A stretch of 64,000 bases of DNA from Alphaproteobacteria bacterium (GTDB lineage: Bacteria; Pseudomonadota; Alphaproteobacteria; Micropepsales; Micropepsaceae). Positions 49,509 through 58,516 of the stretch are shown here, piece by piece. The notes beneath the pieces were generated by a model. The model was not told where the DNA came from. It was given only the letters and a program-made list of their open reading frames with translations, and made no database searches. Made by a program: the position numbers and the translations under genes. Where the stretch lies: the NCBI GenBank assembly GCA_025350465.1, contig JANXXU010000016.1, positions 86,309-150,308 of the forward strand, written 5' to 3'. Every line of letters begins with the position of its first letter. Within the stretch, counting starts at the first letter, position 1.

Positions 49509-49670
49509 CCCGAGAACGCCCCAGGCCGCTCGCTCACCACCAAGGGGAAGCGAGTGCCAGGCGTTCGCCCTTCAGGCGTTTGCTGGGCGCAGTGCCGCGA
49601 CAACATCTTTGTCTTGCCGCGGGAAATGTTTGTGCAATGATCGCTCGGCGCTTCGGGGGAGGCGCCTGGG

Positions 49671-51569
49671 ATGGGGCGTGGGTTCAAGATTCTCGCGGCG
49701 ATAGTGCGCGTGCTGGTGTTGACCGGTGCGCTTGCGGGCGTCGGGTATTTGGACCGAGGGGCGCACCCTGTGCGCGCGCCGCAGATTTATTCTTTCAGGC
49801 CTCAGCAATCGGCGCCGCGCGCGGTCGCCGATAGTGCCGTGGCAGTCCCGCCCAAGGAGGCCGGCCCGGTTGAACCGCCGCCGCGGCCGGATGACCCCAA
49901 AATCGCCGAACAGCGCGCTCAATATGAAGCCGACAGGTCGAAGACGATCATCGAGCTGCAGCCCTTCCGGCGCGTCGAGACGATGTCCGTTCCCGGTCGG
50001 GGCCAAGCCACGCTGGTCGATCTGAATCCGGCGATAAACGCCTGGTTTCTTCTGACGCTCGATTGGGGAGGTGCCAAGGGGCGGGCCAGCTATCATCTTG
50101 AGAATCCCGATCCCGCCGGCCAGCAGCTGCATTTGGCGGACAGCCAGCCTGACGGCATCGTCATTTCCGGCGGCGGCAAGAGTTTCGCGTGCAATTTGTG
50201 GTCCGGCAAACCAAGTCCGTTGGAGCACGGCGGCACGTATTCGCTGCCTTACGCATTGCTCTGCGACGGCCACTTGCTCCTGCGCAATCAGGTGGCGGGC
50301 CACTACACCGACTTGGAGCGCATGACCGAATTCCTGCGAGACAATGTGTGGAGCGGCGAGACGGTCGTCGGCTTCGTGCGCGACAAATTCTATCAGGATG
50401 CCTATCGCGAAACGGCCGCGCCGGTGAAGCCGGCCGAACCGGCGGCGCCTGCGCCGTTTGAGCCCGGCGATGCGCTGCCCGGGGCGGCTGTGGGGCCGGC
50501 CTATGCCGATCAAGCCGTCGCACCGGGCGAGCTTGGACTCGATGTCGCCGGACCGCCGTCGCATCAATTCGTTTTGGGGCGCTGGTATCCGGTGCGCAAC
50601 ATCGACGGCGTTTATGCGAGCATCATGCAGCCGCTTGCCGTGAGCGGCGAAATCGTTAGGCGCGACAAGGGGCTCGTCAGCGGTCTCGATGCGGCCGAAG
50701 CCCCGGCGCTCGATTATCTCACGGCCTTCGATCTCTCGCAGCTCGAGTTGCGCTATGCGCTCGGCACCGATCATCCCCGCGTCGGCTGGTCGCCGCGCGC
50801 GGTTGTGGTTGCGCACAACGGGCCTGGCCCCGACGGCATCGAAACGGCGACGCCTCTTGTGACGACGGGCATGGTGAGCCCCGCGGTGCTCGATCGCGTT
50901 GTTGCGACATTCGCCGGTGGCTTCAAGCGCGAGCACGGGGCATTCAAGTGGGGCGATCTGGCGCGACTGAATCACGGCTCGCATTACGGCTTCGTCGAAG
51001 AGGGCGTCGTCTTCTCGAAACTGCAGCCGGGCTTGGCGACGCTCTACGTGCTCGACGACGGCACCGTACAGATGAAGACGTGGACCGAGGACGACGATCG
51101 CCTGCTGCCGCATATCAAATTCGCCCGGCAGAACGGCGTCGCGTTGGTCGAGAGCGATGCGGACGGCGCCCCGATTGCCGGCGCCCTCGTCAACAGATGG
51201 GGACCGGGCAATTGGTCGGGCTCCGCAGACTCGCAATTGCGGACCTTGCGCGCCGGCATTTGCCTCCTCCAGGCGGGCGGCAAGCAATTTCTCCTTCACG
51301 GCTATTTCTCGACCGCGACGCCGTCGGCGATGGCGCTTGTCTTCCACGCCTATGGTTGCCGCTACGCGATGCTGCTCGACATGAACGCGCGCGAGCACAC
51401 GTATCTCGCGATGTACGCCAGGCGCGGCGATCAGATCGCCGTCCAACATCTTATCTCCGGCATGGCGGACATCGACAGGACGGCCGCCGGGCAATTGGTG
51501 CCGAGATTCGTCGGCTATCCGGACAATCGCGATTTCTTCTATTTCATCAGACGCAAGAGCGGGCCATGA
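49671..51569 (+). CDS. Large exported protein with phosphodiester-glycosidase-like C-terminal region
   Basis: A 632-residue protein with an N-terminal membrane anchor (FKILAAIVRVLVLTGALAGVGYL), a Pro-rich linker, a central domain of unknown type and a C-terminal region with TFAGGFKREHGAFKWG, GVVFSKLQPGLATLYVLDDG, LRTLRAGICLLQAGG and AMALVFHAYGCRYAMLLDMNAREHTYLAMY. That order is reminiscent of the NAGPA/phosphodiester glycosidase family but is divergent. Its stop overlaps the start of the next FGE-like gene. Confidence 0.55.
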   Translation: MGRGFKILAAIVRVLVLTGALAGVGYLDRGAHPVRAPQIYSFRPQQSAPRAVADSAVAVPPKEAGPVEPPPRPDDPKIAEQRAQYEADRSKTIIELQPFRRVETMSVPGRGQATLVDLNPAINAWFLLTLDWGGAKGRASYHLENPDPAGQQLHLADSQPDGIVISGGGKSFACNLWSGKPSPLEHGGTYSLPYALLCDGHLLLRNQVAGHYTDLERMTEFLRDNVWSGETVVGFVRDKFYQDAYRETAAPVKPAEPAAPAPFEPGDALPGAAVGPAYADQAVAPGELGLDVAGPPSHQFVLGRWYPVRNIDGVYASIMQPLAVSGEIVRRDKGLVSGLDAAEAPALDYLTAFDLSQLELRYALGTDHPRVGWSPRAVVVAHNGPGPDGIETATPLVTTGMVSPAVLDRVVATFAGGFKREHGAFKWGDLARLNHGSHYGFVEEGVVFSKLQPGLATLYVLDDGTVQMKTWTEDDDRLLPHIKFARQNGVALVESDADGAPIAGALVNRWGPGNWSGSADSQLRTLRAGICLLQAGGKQFLLHGYFSTATPSAMALVFHAYGCRYAMLLDMNAREHTYLAMYARRGDQIAVQHLISGMADIDRTAAGQLVPRFVGYPDNRDFFYFIRRKSGP

Positions 51570-52588
51570 AGAGAGCACTCGCAATCGTTGGGCTAACGCT
51601 CGCCGCGCACGCGGCATGTGTGTCGATCGCCGGGGCCGCCCCGCCGCCCGCCGTGCAAAGCCAGAACGAACAGCTGTTTCAGCAAATGAAAGCCGTGTTC
51701 GGTCTGACGGACGAACAGATGTCGCGCATCCGCGCCATCTTTGCGGGCTCGGGCCGAATGGGGCAGGGCAATCCGGCGATCACCGCGCATCCGGTGTCGC
51801 CGGAGGAATGCCGCGCGCGGCTGCAGCGCGAATCCGTCTCTTACGAAAATCCGAGATTTGAAAAAATCTGCGGCTCGAAATATCTGGCGCCGCTCTACGA
51901 TCCGGCGACGCAGAAGCCCGAGGACGCGAAGGTCTGCATCGACCAATTCGAATTTCCCGACATCCCGTGCACCTATCCCGTCGTCTGGGTGAAGGCGCGC
52001 GAAGCGGCGCAACTATGCGAGGCCGAAGGCAAGCGCATGTGCGACGCACACGAATGGGAAGGCGCGTGCGAGGGCAACTTGCTGCCGCCCGATTACGAAT
52101 TCGATCAAGTCCAAGGTCTCGACGAGCATTCCGCCCAAATCCGCATGCGCGCGATGCACAACGCCAAATTCGGCGCGCATCAGAGTTGGAGCTATGGGGC
52201 GAGCTACCGCACCGGCGTGTGCGCGACCGGCAGCCACAAATCCCCCAGCTGCAACGGTGGGGAGTGGGACACCTGCGGCTCGAACACCTATCCGACGGGG
52301 AGCTTTCCCGGCTGTCACAGTTCGCTCGGCGTCTACGACATCAACGGCAACGCGGCCGAACACATGAACCTGCCGACGCGCCCCGACCAGATGGCGAGCC
52401 GCGGCAGCAAGACGCTGGGCGTGACGGAGATGAAGGGCAGCTGGTTCGTCTTCGACCAAATCCGCGCCCATGAAGATTGGTGCCGCTGGCGCGCGCCCTA
52501 TTGGCACGGCACGCGCGTGATGGACGAGGCGAGCCACGCCAATTACCACCTGAGCTTCCGTTGCTGTAAGACGCTCGACGCGCGGTGA
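51566..52588 (+). CDS. Exported FGE-sulfatase (SUMF1)-like protein
   Basis: A 340-residue protein with signal peptide MKRALAIVGLTLAAHAACVSIAGA and a SUMF1-like domain: CIDQFEFPDIPCTYPVVWVKAREAAQLCEAEGKRMCDAHEWEGACEG and LGVYDINGNAAEHMNLPT. Many Cys suggest disulfides in the periplasm. The ATG overlaps the previous stop (ATGA), so the two genes are coupled and their products may interact. A strong terminator follows. Confidence 0.8.
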   Translation: MKRALAIVGLTLAAHAACVSIAGAAPPPAVQSQNEQLFQQMKAVFGLTDEQMSRIRAIFAGSGRMGQGNPAITAHPVSPEECRARLQRESVSYENPRFEKICGSKYLAPLYDPATQKPEDAKVCIDQFEFPDIPCTYPVVWVKAREAAQLCEAEGKRMCDAHEWEGACEGNLLPPDYEFDQVQGLDEHSAQIRMRAMHNAKFGAHQSWSYGASYRTGVCATGSHKSPSCNGGEWDTCGSNTYPTGSFPGCHSSLGVYDINGNAAEHMNLPTRPDQMASRGSKTLGVTEMKGSWFVFDQIRAHEDWCRWRAPYWHGTRVMDEASHANYHLSFRCCKTLDAR

Positions 52589-52637
52589 GGTGTTGACAAT
52601 CGCCGATTAGCGGTTAGCCTGCTCTTTGTTATCTCGA

Positions 52638-52678
52638 CGCGCCTCCGCGGCCAACCGCGGGGGCGCGTTTCTTTTGGC
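52638..52678 (+). terminator. Rho-independent terminator
   Basis: A 13-bp stem (52,638-52,650 with 52,655-52,667, one GU pair) with loop CCAA, followed by TTTCTTTT, 49 bp after the FGE-like stop codon. Confidence 0.85.
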
Positions 52679-52701
52679 CTTGATGCCAAGGAGATTTCGA
52701 G

Positions 52702-53493
52702 ATGAACAACACAGCGAACAAAGCGACAGCGGCAAACATCGGCGCCACGATGCACGGGCGCGGCCCCGAGGGCGTGCTCGTTATGCACGACTGGATGGGC
52801 GACCACTCGACCTACGACGCCATCATTCCCTATCTCGACGGCGCGGCGTTCACGTACGCGTTTGTCGACCTTCGCGGCTATGGCAAATCCAAGGACATCG
52901 CGGGCGAATACACTGTCGATGAAATTGCCCGCGACTGCATCGCGGTCGCCGACAGGCTCGGATGGCAGCGCTTTCACCTGATCGGCCATTCGATGACTGG
53001 GATGGCGACGCAGCGAATCAGCGCGTATGCGCCCTCGCGCATCAAGAGCGCGATCGCCGTCTGCCCGATTTCAGCGGCGGGAAACCGGCTCGACGAAGCA
53101 AGTTTGAAATTCTTTGCGAGCACGACGCAAGACGACGATGCTTTCCGCCGGCTGATCAAGTTCATCAGCGGCGGCCTCTCAGACCAATGGGCCGAGGTGA
53201 AGCTGCGCCAGAACCGCGAAACGGTCGCGACCGCGTGCCGGGCCGGCTATTTGAAAATGCTCACGACGGCCGACTTCGTCGACGAGGTGCGCGGTCTCGA
53301 AACGCCCTATCTGGTGGTGATCGGCGAGAAGGATCCAGGGCTCGACGCAGCGGCGATGAAGCAAAATTTCCTCGCCTGGCATCCCAACGCCGAACTTTCG
53401 ACGATCCCGAATTGCGCCCACTATCCGATGCAGGAATGCCCGCCATATTTCGCGACGGTGATCGAGGCGTTCATGCGCCAACACGCAGCTTGA
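52702..53493 (+). CDS. Alpha/beta-hydrolase
   Basis: A 263-residue hydrolase: LVMHDWMGDHSTYDAIIPYL, FVDLRGYGKS, nucleophile motif LIGHSMTGM, acid in VIGEKDPGLD, and His in IPNCAHYPMQECP. The overall order is that of haloperoxidase/esterase-type hydrolases; substrate unknown. AAGGAG precedes the ATG, directly after a terminator, so it has its own promoter. Confidence 0.88.
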   Translation: MNNTANKATAANIGATMHGRGPEGVLVMHDWMGDHSTYDAIIPYLDGAAFTYAFVDLRGYGKSKDIAGEYTVDEIARDCIAVADRLGWQRFHLIGHSMTGMATQRISAYAPSRIKSAIAVCPISAAGNRLDEASLKFFASTTQDDDAFRRLIKFISGGLSDQWAEVKLRQNRETVATACRAGYLKMLTTADFVDEVRGLETPYLVVIGEKDPGLDAAAMKQNFLAWHPNAELSTIPNCAHYPMQECPPYFATVIEAFMRQHAA

Positions 53494-53592
53494 AGGGGGA
53501 ACTGGGGGGCGGCATACCTTTTTGCGTGCCATAAACCGAGATGCTGCGCCGCTTTGGCGCTCGAGCGATTGCCCACGCCGCGGTTCTTGCGT

Positions 53593-54282
53593 TCATTGGA
53601 AATCCAGCCCGTCCAACGCGCGCGTCATACCGTCGCTGATGCGCTTGTGGATCGCCGCTTGGATCGTTGCCCAGTCTTCGTCGGTGTAGTCGGCCATATT
53701 GGCCTTCCATGGAACGGTGCGAAGGCCGACGCACGGCCCTTCGCCAAAACTGCTGAAGCCCCAGCGCCAATCGATGCGGTCTGCGTCGGACGTGCGGTAG
53801 ACCTCCACGGTGAAGACGCCGTAGGGGCACGCGATCGGCGCGCCGAACAAGCCGCCTGAGCCGAAGACGCCGTAGCCCGGTTGCAAGAAGCGCGCATTGT
53901 CGTAGTTCGTGGGCTCGATCACAACGAGCGTGTCGAAGCCCGCCTGGCGCGCGACCTCGCTCAACGTCTTCTCGATGCCGCGCCCGGACTGCGCCCGCGC
54001 GCCGGTCTGCGCCAGCGCGGCCACGGTCTCGCCGACGCCCTTTTGCTTGAGGAGCGCGATCATATCCGCTTCCGACGTTTCGGGGACATGCCAGTCGCTG
54101 ACATCCTTCTCCTCGGCGGAGTTGTTGAAGACGGTCACGCCAACGCGAATTTTGTGGAAGGTGTTGTCGAACAGCGAGACGACAGCGATGTTGTGAGGCG
54201 GCTGCTTTTCGTCGGCGGCGATCACGGCGCTCTGTGCGAGCGCCGACCAGACGAGAATGATTGCCAGTGCGAATCTGAACAT
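53593..54282 (-). CDS. Exported protein of unknown function
   Basis: A 229-residue protein with signal peptide MFRFALAIILVWSALAQSAVIAA and a mature domain with NIAVVSLFDNTFHKIRVGVTVFNN, FDTLVVIEPTNYDNARFLQPGYGVFG and RIDWRWGFSSFG. It looks like a lipoprotein-type or CsgG-like solvent-exposed domain but has no lipobox. GGAGG lies 11 nt before ATG 54,282. Confidence 0.65.
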   Translation of the reverse strand: MFRFALAIILVWSALAQSAVIAADEKQPPHNIAVVSLFDNTFHKIRVGVTVFNNSAEEKDVSDWHVPETSEADMIALLKQKGVGETVAALAQTGARAQSGRGIEKTLSEVARQAGFDTLVVIEPTNYDNARFLQPGYGVFGSGGLFGAPIACPYGVFTVEVYRTSDADRIDWRWGFSSFGEGPCVGLRTVPWKANMADYTDEDWATIQAAIHKRISDGMTRALDGLDFQ

Positions 54283-54442
54283 CGGGCGCGCCACCTCCAG
54301 GACCTGAAGCCGCCACCATACCGCCGCCCGGTTTCGATGGCGACCGGAACGCGGAGCTGATCGATTGACGCGTGCTTAATATCGCAAACGGTCAGGCCGG
54401 GCATGGGAGTGCGCCGCTCTGGAAAACCAGGATACTGAAGAG

Positions 54443-55183
54443 TCAGAGGTTCAGCCGCTTGAATAGAGGTCCCGGAATGTTGCGGATAATCAGCATGATC
54501 GGCGCCCAGAAAGCCGGAGTGTAGAGGTTTGCCGTCTTGCGCTCGACGCCGGCAACAATGCGCCGGGCGATTTGCTCGGGTGTTGCGACCAGGGCGGCCG
54601 GCAACTTAAGGCCCTTGGTCATCGGCGTGTCGACGAAGCCCGGTTTGATTGTCATCACGTGGACGCCGGCCTTGAACAGGCGTGCGCGCAGGCCCTCGCA
54701 GAACGTGGAAACGGCGGCTTTTGCCGCGCCGTACACATAGTTCGAAGGTCGGCCGCGGTCGCCCGCGACGGAGGAAATGACGGCGAGCGTGCCCGCGCCC
54801 TGGCGCTCGAATTGGTTGGCTAGCAATGTCAGGAGCGCAACTGTCGACGTCGCATTGACAGCGAACGCTTCAACGGCCGGCGCCGCGCTTTGTTCGCAGG
54901 ATTTTTGATCCGGCAATGTGCCGTGCGCAATCAAGGCGACATCGATCTGCGAGAGCACGCGAACGCAGCTTGCCAACATTGCGGCGTGGGCGGTGAAATC
55001 GGTTGCATCCATTGCCAGCACGTCGACTGCCTTGGCGCCGCGCGCGGTGAGATCGGCGGCCGTCTGCGCGAGTTTCTCGGCGTTGCGCGCGACCAGGAAG
55101 AAACTGGCCCCTTGCGCCGTCCATTGCCGCGCGCACGCCGTCGCAATCGCCGAATTGGCGCCGATGATCAAAATTCGTTTCAT
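54443..55183 (-). CDS. SDR-family ketoreductase, DprE2-like
   Basis: A 246-residue short-chain dehydrogenase: RILIIGANSAIATACAR is the cofactor-binding motif, followed by VALIAHGTLP, catalytic Ser in VISSVAGDRGRPSNYVYGAAKAA (YxxxK) and FVDTPMTKGL. In an operon with a DprE1-like oxidase and a UbiA-type transferase it should reduce the keto intermediate to decaprenyl-phosphoryl-arabinose. The ATG overlaps the DprE1-like stop (ATGA). Confidence 0.85.
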   Translation of the reverse strand: MKRILIIGANSAIATACARQWTAQGASFFLVARNAEKLAQTAADLTARGAKAVDVLAMDATDFTAHAAMLASCVRVLSQIDVALIAHGTLPDQKSCEQSAAPAVEAFAVNATSTVALLTLLANQFERQGAGTLAVISSVAGDRGRPSNYVYGAAKAAVSTFCEGLRARLFKAGVHVMTIKPGFVDTPMTKGLKLPAALVATPEQIARRIVAGVERKTANLYTPAFWAPIMLIIRNIPGPLFKRLNL

Positions 55184-56496
55184 CCGGTCACTCGTTTCCA
55201 AAAGCGGGAATTCAGCGCGGGATCGCGCAGCGCTTCGACCTTCTCCCACGCGGGATAGGCGTTGCGGAAGTCCGCGCCCGTCATGTGCGCGTCTTTGGCC
55301 GGATAAAGACGCCCGCCGGCGGCGCGCACGATCGCATCCAACCGCGGAAAGAGTTCGTGTTCGAGGTGCGCTGTTTGCGGAAAATCGAGCGCGAGCGATG
55401 TGCCGGCTAAGGGAAACGAGAGCAACCCCGGCGAGGCAATCGCGCCGCACCGCTTGAGGACGGCAAGGAACGATCCGCTCTTGGCGCCCGCGGTTACGCT
55501 CAGTAGCTCACGCATCGCGGCTTCTGCAGCAATGTCGGGGATCACGCATTGATATTGTTGGAAGCCGGCGCGGCCGTAGATGCGATTCCAATTCAAAATG
55601 CGGTCGAGGGGATAGAAGAATGGTTCGTACCCGACCTGCCGTGGCGTCGGCGTCGCGGGCTGCAGGCGCCAATAAAATTCGTTGAAGGCGCGCGAGCTCG
55701 CCTTGTTGATCAGCGATAGGCGGGGGGTGAACGGCACGTCGAGCTTTGCGCGATCGTCCACGTTGAGCCCGCCGTCGCTCGCGTGATCGCCGACGATATA
55801 GACGCCGCGCCCGGCGTACGTACCTTTGGCCAAGCAGTCGATCCATGCGACGGCATATTCGTGATGGTGATCGAGCTCGCGCGAAAGGGCGAAGAACTCG
55901 TCGAGATCGGCGAAGCGGGTCACGATCGAATCGATGCGGCTGGAGCGGATCGGCATCAGCTGGATCTCGGCCCAATCGATAACGCCCGTCAAACCGAGAC
56001 CGCCGATCGTCGCCGCAAAGAGCGCGTTGTTTTCGCCGGGCGAGCAGGTCAACGCCCCTTCGCCGTGTCGCATCAGACTAAAGCAGCGCAGATGATTGCC
56101 GAAGGTGCCGCGCGAATGATGGTTCTTGCCATGGACATCGTTGGCGATGGCGCCGCCGAGGGTCGCGAACTGCGTGCCCGGTGTGACGGAAAGAAACCAG
56201 CCGCGCGGAATCGAAACGCGCAAGATCTCGGCGAGCGTCACGCCCGCCTCCGCCCGCAGGACCCCCTTCTCCCAATCGGCGCTGATGAACCGATCGAGTG
56301 CGCGCGTCTCCACGACGTGATCGCTGAGCGCGAGGCAGCTGTCGCCATAGCTGCGGCCGTTGCCGAACGGCAGCGTACTGCCGTGCGCCTTGAAGACGGC
56401 GTCGACTTGGGCCGAGAGTTCGCTCCGCCAATGAGCGGTGTGGCCGGTCTGCGGAAGGTTCGGATAGCGGCCCCAGGAACGCAGCGGCTGGCTCAT
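55180..56496 (-). CDS. FAD-binding oxidoreductase, DprE1-like
   Basis: A 438-residue flavoprotein resembling decaprenyl-phosphoryl-ribose oxidase: LPFGNGRSYGDSCLAL and VTPGTQFATLGGAIANDVHGKNHHSRGTFGNHL are the FAD-binding blocks of the family, and QYQCVIPD and AGGRLYPAKDAHMTG occur later. With the downstream SDR it would epimerise a lipid-linked ribose. Its ATG overlaps the UbiA stop by 4 nt. Confidence 0.87.
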   Translation of the reverse strand: MSQPLRSWGRYPNLPQTGHTAHWRSELSAQVDAVFKAHGSTLPFGNGRSYGDSCLALSDHVVETRALDRFISADWEKGVLRAEAGVTLAEILRVSIPRGWFLSVTPGTQFATLGGAIANDVHGKNHHSRGTFGNHLRCFSLMRHGEGALTCSPGENNALFAATIGGLGLTGVIDWAEIQLMPIRSSRIDSIVTRFADLDEFFALSRELDHHHEYAVAWIDCLAKGTYAGRGVYIVGDHASDGGLNVDDRAKLDVPFTPRLSLINKASSRAFNEFYWRLQPATPTPRQVGYEPFFYPLDRILNWNRIYGRAGFQQYQCVIPDIAAEAAMRELLSVTAGAKSGSFLAVLKRCGAIASPGLLSFPLAGTSLALDFPQTAHLEHELFPRLDAIVRAAGGRLYPAKDAHMTGADFRNAYPAWEKVEALRDPALNSRFWKRVTG

Positions 56497-57773
56497 GTCG
56501 CCGCGAAAAAAACGAGACAGAAGAGCACGCCGACGACTTGGCTGATGCGGTCGCTGACGGCGAAGACCACCGGATCGTCATGCATCTGCCCGCGATGTGT
56601 CAGCATCCAGACGCGCGTGATCCAGAACAAGAGCACCGGGCACGCCAGCCAAATGATTTGCGGATGAGCGTAGAGCGCAATCGTTCCTTGGTCGCGGACA
56701 TAAAGCGCCAACACCATCACGGCTTGATATCCCGACGCCGCACCGAGCGAGGAAATCATTTCCAAATCGTTGGGATCATAGTCGCGTCCGCGTGTCTTCT
56801 CGGTGCGGCCTTGCTGCAGCGCCTCTCGCAGTTCGGCATAGCGTTTGGCCAATGCCAGGCTGAGAAACATGAAGGTCGAGAATGCCAGCAACCAGAAGGT
56901 CAGCGGCAAGTGGAAAGCGGCGCCGCCGGCGATGACGCGAATGGTGTAAAGCATGGCGAGGGCGATGACATCGAGCGCCATTTGCCGTTTCAGCCATAAC
57001 GAATAAGAGAGCGTCAGCGCGTAATAGGCGCCCAACGCCGCCGCAAATTGCCATGGCAAGAACCAGACGGCGCCGCCGAACGCGGCGGCCAGCAACACTG
57101 GAATGGCGATCAAGCCGGATTTGATGGACAACCGGCCGGAAGCAAACGGACGATCGCGCTTTGAGGCGTGATGGCGATCGTGTTCGAGGTCGAGCAAATC
57201 GTTGAGCAGATAAACGCTCGAGGCGCACAGGCCAAAAAGCAGGAAGGCCAAGGCGCCCTGGCGCTGCAGCACGGTGTCGGTCAGCTTGTGCGCGGCGAGA
57301 AGCGGCACGAAGATCAGCGCGTTCTTGATCCATTGGTGCAGGCGCAGCGCCTTCGCCCAATCCTTGATGTCGGAGGAATTTGAGCGGACGGCGCGTCCGA
57401 CGGTGCGCGTGAGGAGTACCCGATCGAGCTGCAGGTACTCGGCAATGCGTTCGGCCAGAGCCCGGTGGCCCGCCGTCGCCAGCACCACGGGGCGTCCGCT
57501 TTCGCGGGCCGCGGCGATCCGCTCGATCACCGCCGGGTCGTAGGGCAACACGCTCACATCGATATCGGTTGCCGCGGCCAGGTGTTCCGCGAGCGCTGCC
57601 TTCCCTTGCAAGAGCCACGCGAGGGCTTGGAATAGATGCAAGGGTCGGCCGCGAACAAAGGCGAGCGCGGTTTCCAAGAGAAGATCCGAGCGCAGAAGTG
57701 TGCCCTCAAGATCGACAACCAGCGCCGCAGTACTCGTCTCGTCTTGTGTTCTTCTGTCGAGCGCGAGGCTCAT
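56493..57773 (-). CDS. UbiA-family prenyltransferase with truncated N-terminal HAD domain
   Basis: A 426-residue protein. The N-terminal ~130 residues resemble a HAD phosphatase (VVDLEGTLLRSDLLLE, with Glu replacing the second Asp, and VVLATAGHRALAERIAEYL), but the later HAD motifs are missing before LRLHQWIKNALIFVPLL. The rest is a UbiA-type membrane domain with NDLLDLEHDRHHASKRDRP and DYDPNDLE. In the operon it should attach phosphoribose to polyprenyl phosphate, the first step before DprE1 and DprE2. ATG 57,773 has AGGGG upstream. Confidence 0.85.
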   Translation of the reverse strand: MSLALDRRTQDETSTAALVVDLEGTLLRSDLLLETALAFVRGRPLHLFQALAWLLQGKAALAEHLAAATDIDVSVLPYDPAVIERIAAARESGRPVVLATAGHRALAERIAEYLQLDRVLLTRTVGRAVRSNSSDIKDWAKALRLHQWIKNALIFVPLLAAHKLTDTVLQRQGALAFLLFGLCASSVYLLNDLLDLEHDRHHASKRDRPFASGRLSIKSGLIAIPVLLAAAFGGAVWFLPWQFAAALGAYYALTLSYSLWLKRQMALDVIALAMLYTIRVIAGGAAFHLPLTFWLLAFSTFMFLSLALAKRYAELREALQQGRTEKTRGRDYDPNDLEMISSLGAASGYQAVMVLALYVRDQGTIALYAHPQIIWLACPVLLFWITRVWMLTHRGQMHDDPVVFAVSDRISQVVGVLFCLVFFAAT

Positions 57774-58258
57774 GTTCACGCCCCTTGTGAACCAACGCCC
57801 TTGAGATATCGAGTTCCCTCCGGGTCGAGCAGTCTTTTACTGTCACAGCGCGGAAGTTTTTGGTGCAAAAGCACTTAGGTCGCAGCCTGACTTATCGCAT
57901 CTGCGAAGCCAAGGTTGTGCTAACCCGTTGATTTTATTAAGTCGCGGGCACTAACCGGATGTGTTCGATCTCCTGCGCCAATGTCGCCTGATCGAAGGGT
58001 TTGGCAAGAACGCGCACGATTGCCGAACGTCGTAACCTTGAATTCCACCATCAAAAGCCGCGTGTGACGCGTCTCGCCTGCATTTGACTAAAATCGATTG
58101 GACAATTTACCTCGGAAACATCGGTTTCATTGGCAATTCGCTCTATTTGTCAGTTTTGCTTTCCATCAAGCATTTCGACCTAACCTCGCGCCTAGCCCCG
58201 CAATTTCTACAGTGGCGCATTGAGGGGGCTCGATCGTGCCAACCGGATGGAGGTTCTA
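57774..58258. other. Intergenic region between the UbiA operon and flp2
   Basis: About 480 bp. It contains the receiver-domain remnant annotated separately and presumably the divergent promoters. No other gene is supported. Confidence 0.4.
57937..58036 (-). pseudogene. Remnant of a response-regulator receiver domain
   Basis: The minus-strand frame ending at TAA 57,937 reads RSAIVRVLAKPFDQATLAQEIEHIR, the final strand and helix of a CheY-like receiver domain with the conserved Lys-Pro-Phe. An in-frame TGA lies just upstream and no earlier receiver sequence is recognisable, so only the 3' end survives. Confidence 0.4.
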
Positions 58259-58420
58259 GTGAGCAAGGTGCTTCAACGTTTTCTGAAGAATGAGTCGGGT
58301 GCAACGGCGATTGAATACGGTCTAATCGCGGCATCGATTGCCGTGGTCATTATCACCGCGGTGCAGTTGTTGGGTACGAACTTGACGACGGTATTCACGT
58401 CGGTCGGGAACGCTCTCTAA
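58259..58420 (+). CDS. flp: Flp/Tad-family type IVb pilin, second copy
   Basis: A 53-residue pilin. The leader VSKVLQRFLKNESG differs from the copy at 4,422, but residues 15-43 (ATAIEYGLIAASIAVVII to LLGT) and the ending FTSVGNAL are nearly identical. GTG 58,259 is chosen because GGATGGAGG lies 5 nt upstream and it gives the same length as the first copy. A terminator hairpin follows. No other tad gene is near. Confidence 0.92.
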   Translation: MSKVLQRFLKNESGATAIEYGLIAASIAVVIITAVQLLGTNLTTVFTSVGNAL

Positions 58421-58437
58421 GAGAGAGGATTGCTTCT

Positions 58438-58469
58438 CGGGGACACGACGCTGGTCTGTTGTGTCCCCG
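58438..58469 (+). terminator. Hairpin terminator after flp2
   Basis: CGGGGACAC (58,438-58,446) pairs with GTGTCCCCG (58,461-58,469), 18 bp after the pilin stop. The T-run is poor (ATAAATTGTT). Confidence 0.55.
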
Positions 58470-58516
58470 ATAAATTGTTCGGACGCTCACCGGTGCGCAT
58501 TCGCCGCGAGTGAGCG

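Noticed and set aside
49572..51617. 681-codon minus-strand frame
   Set aside because: Antisense to the 632-residue exported protein gene; Arg/Ala-rich without recognisable domain.
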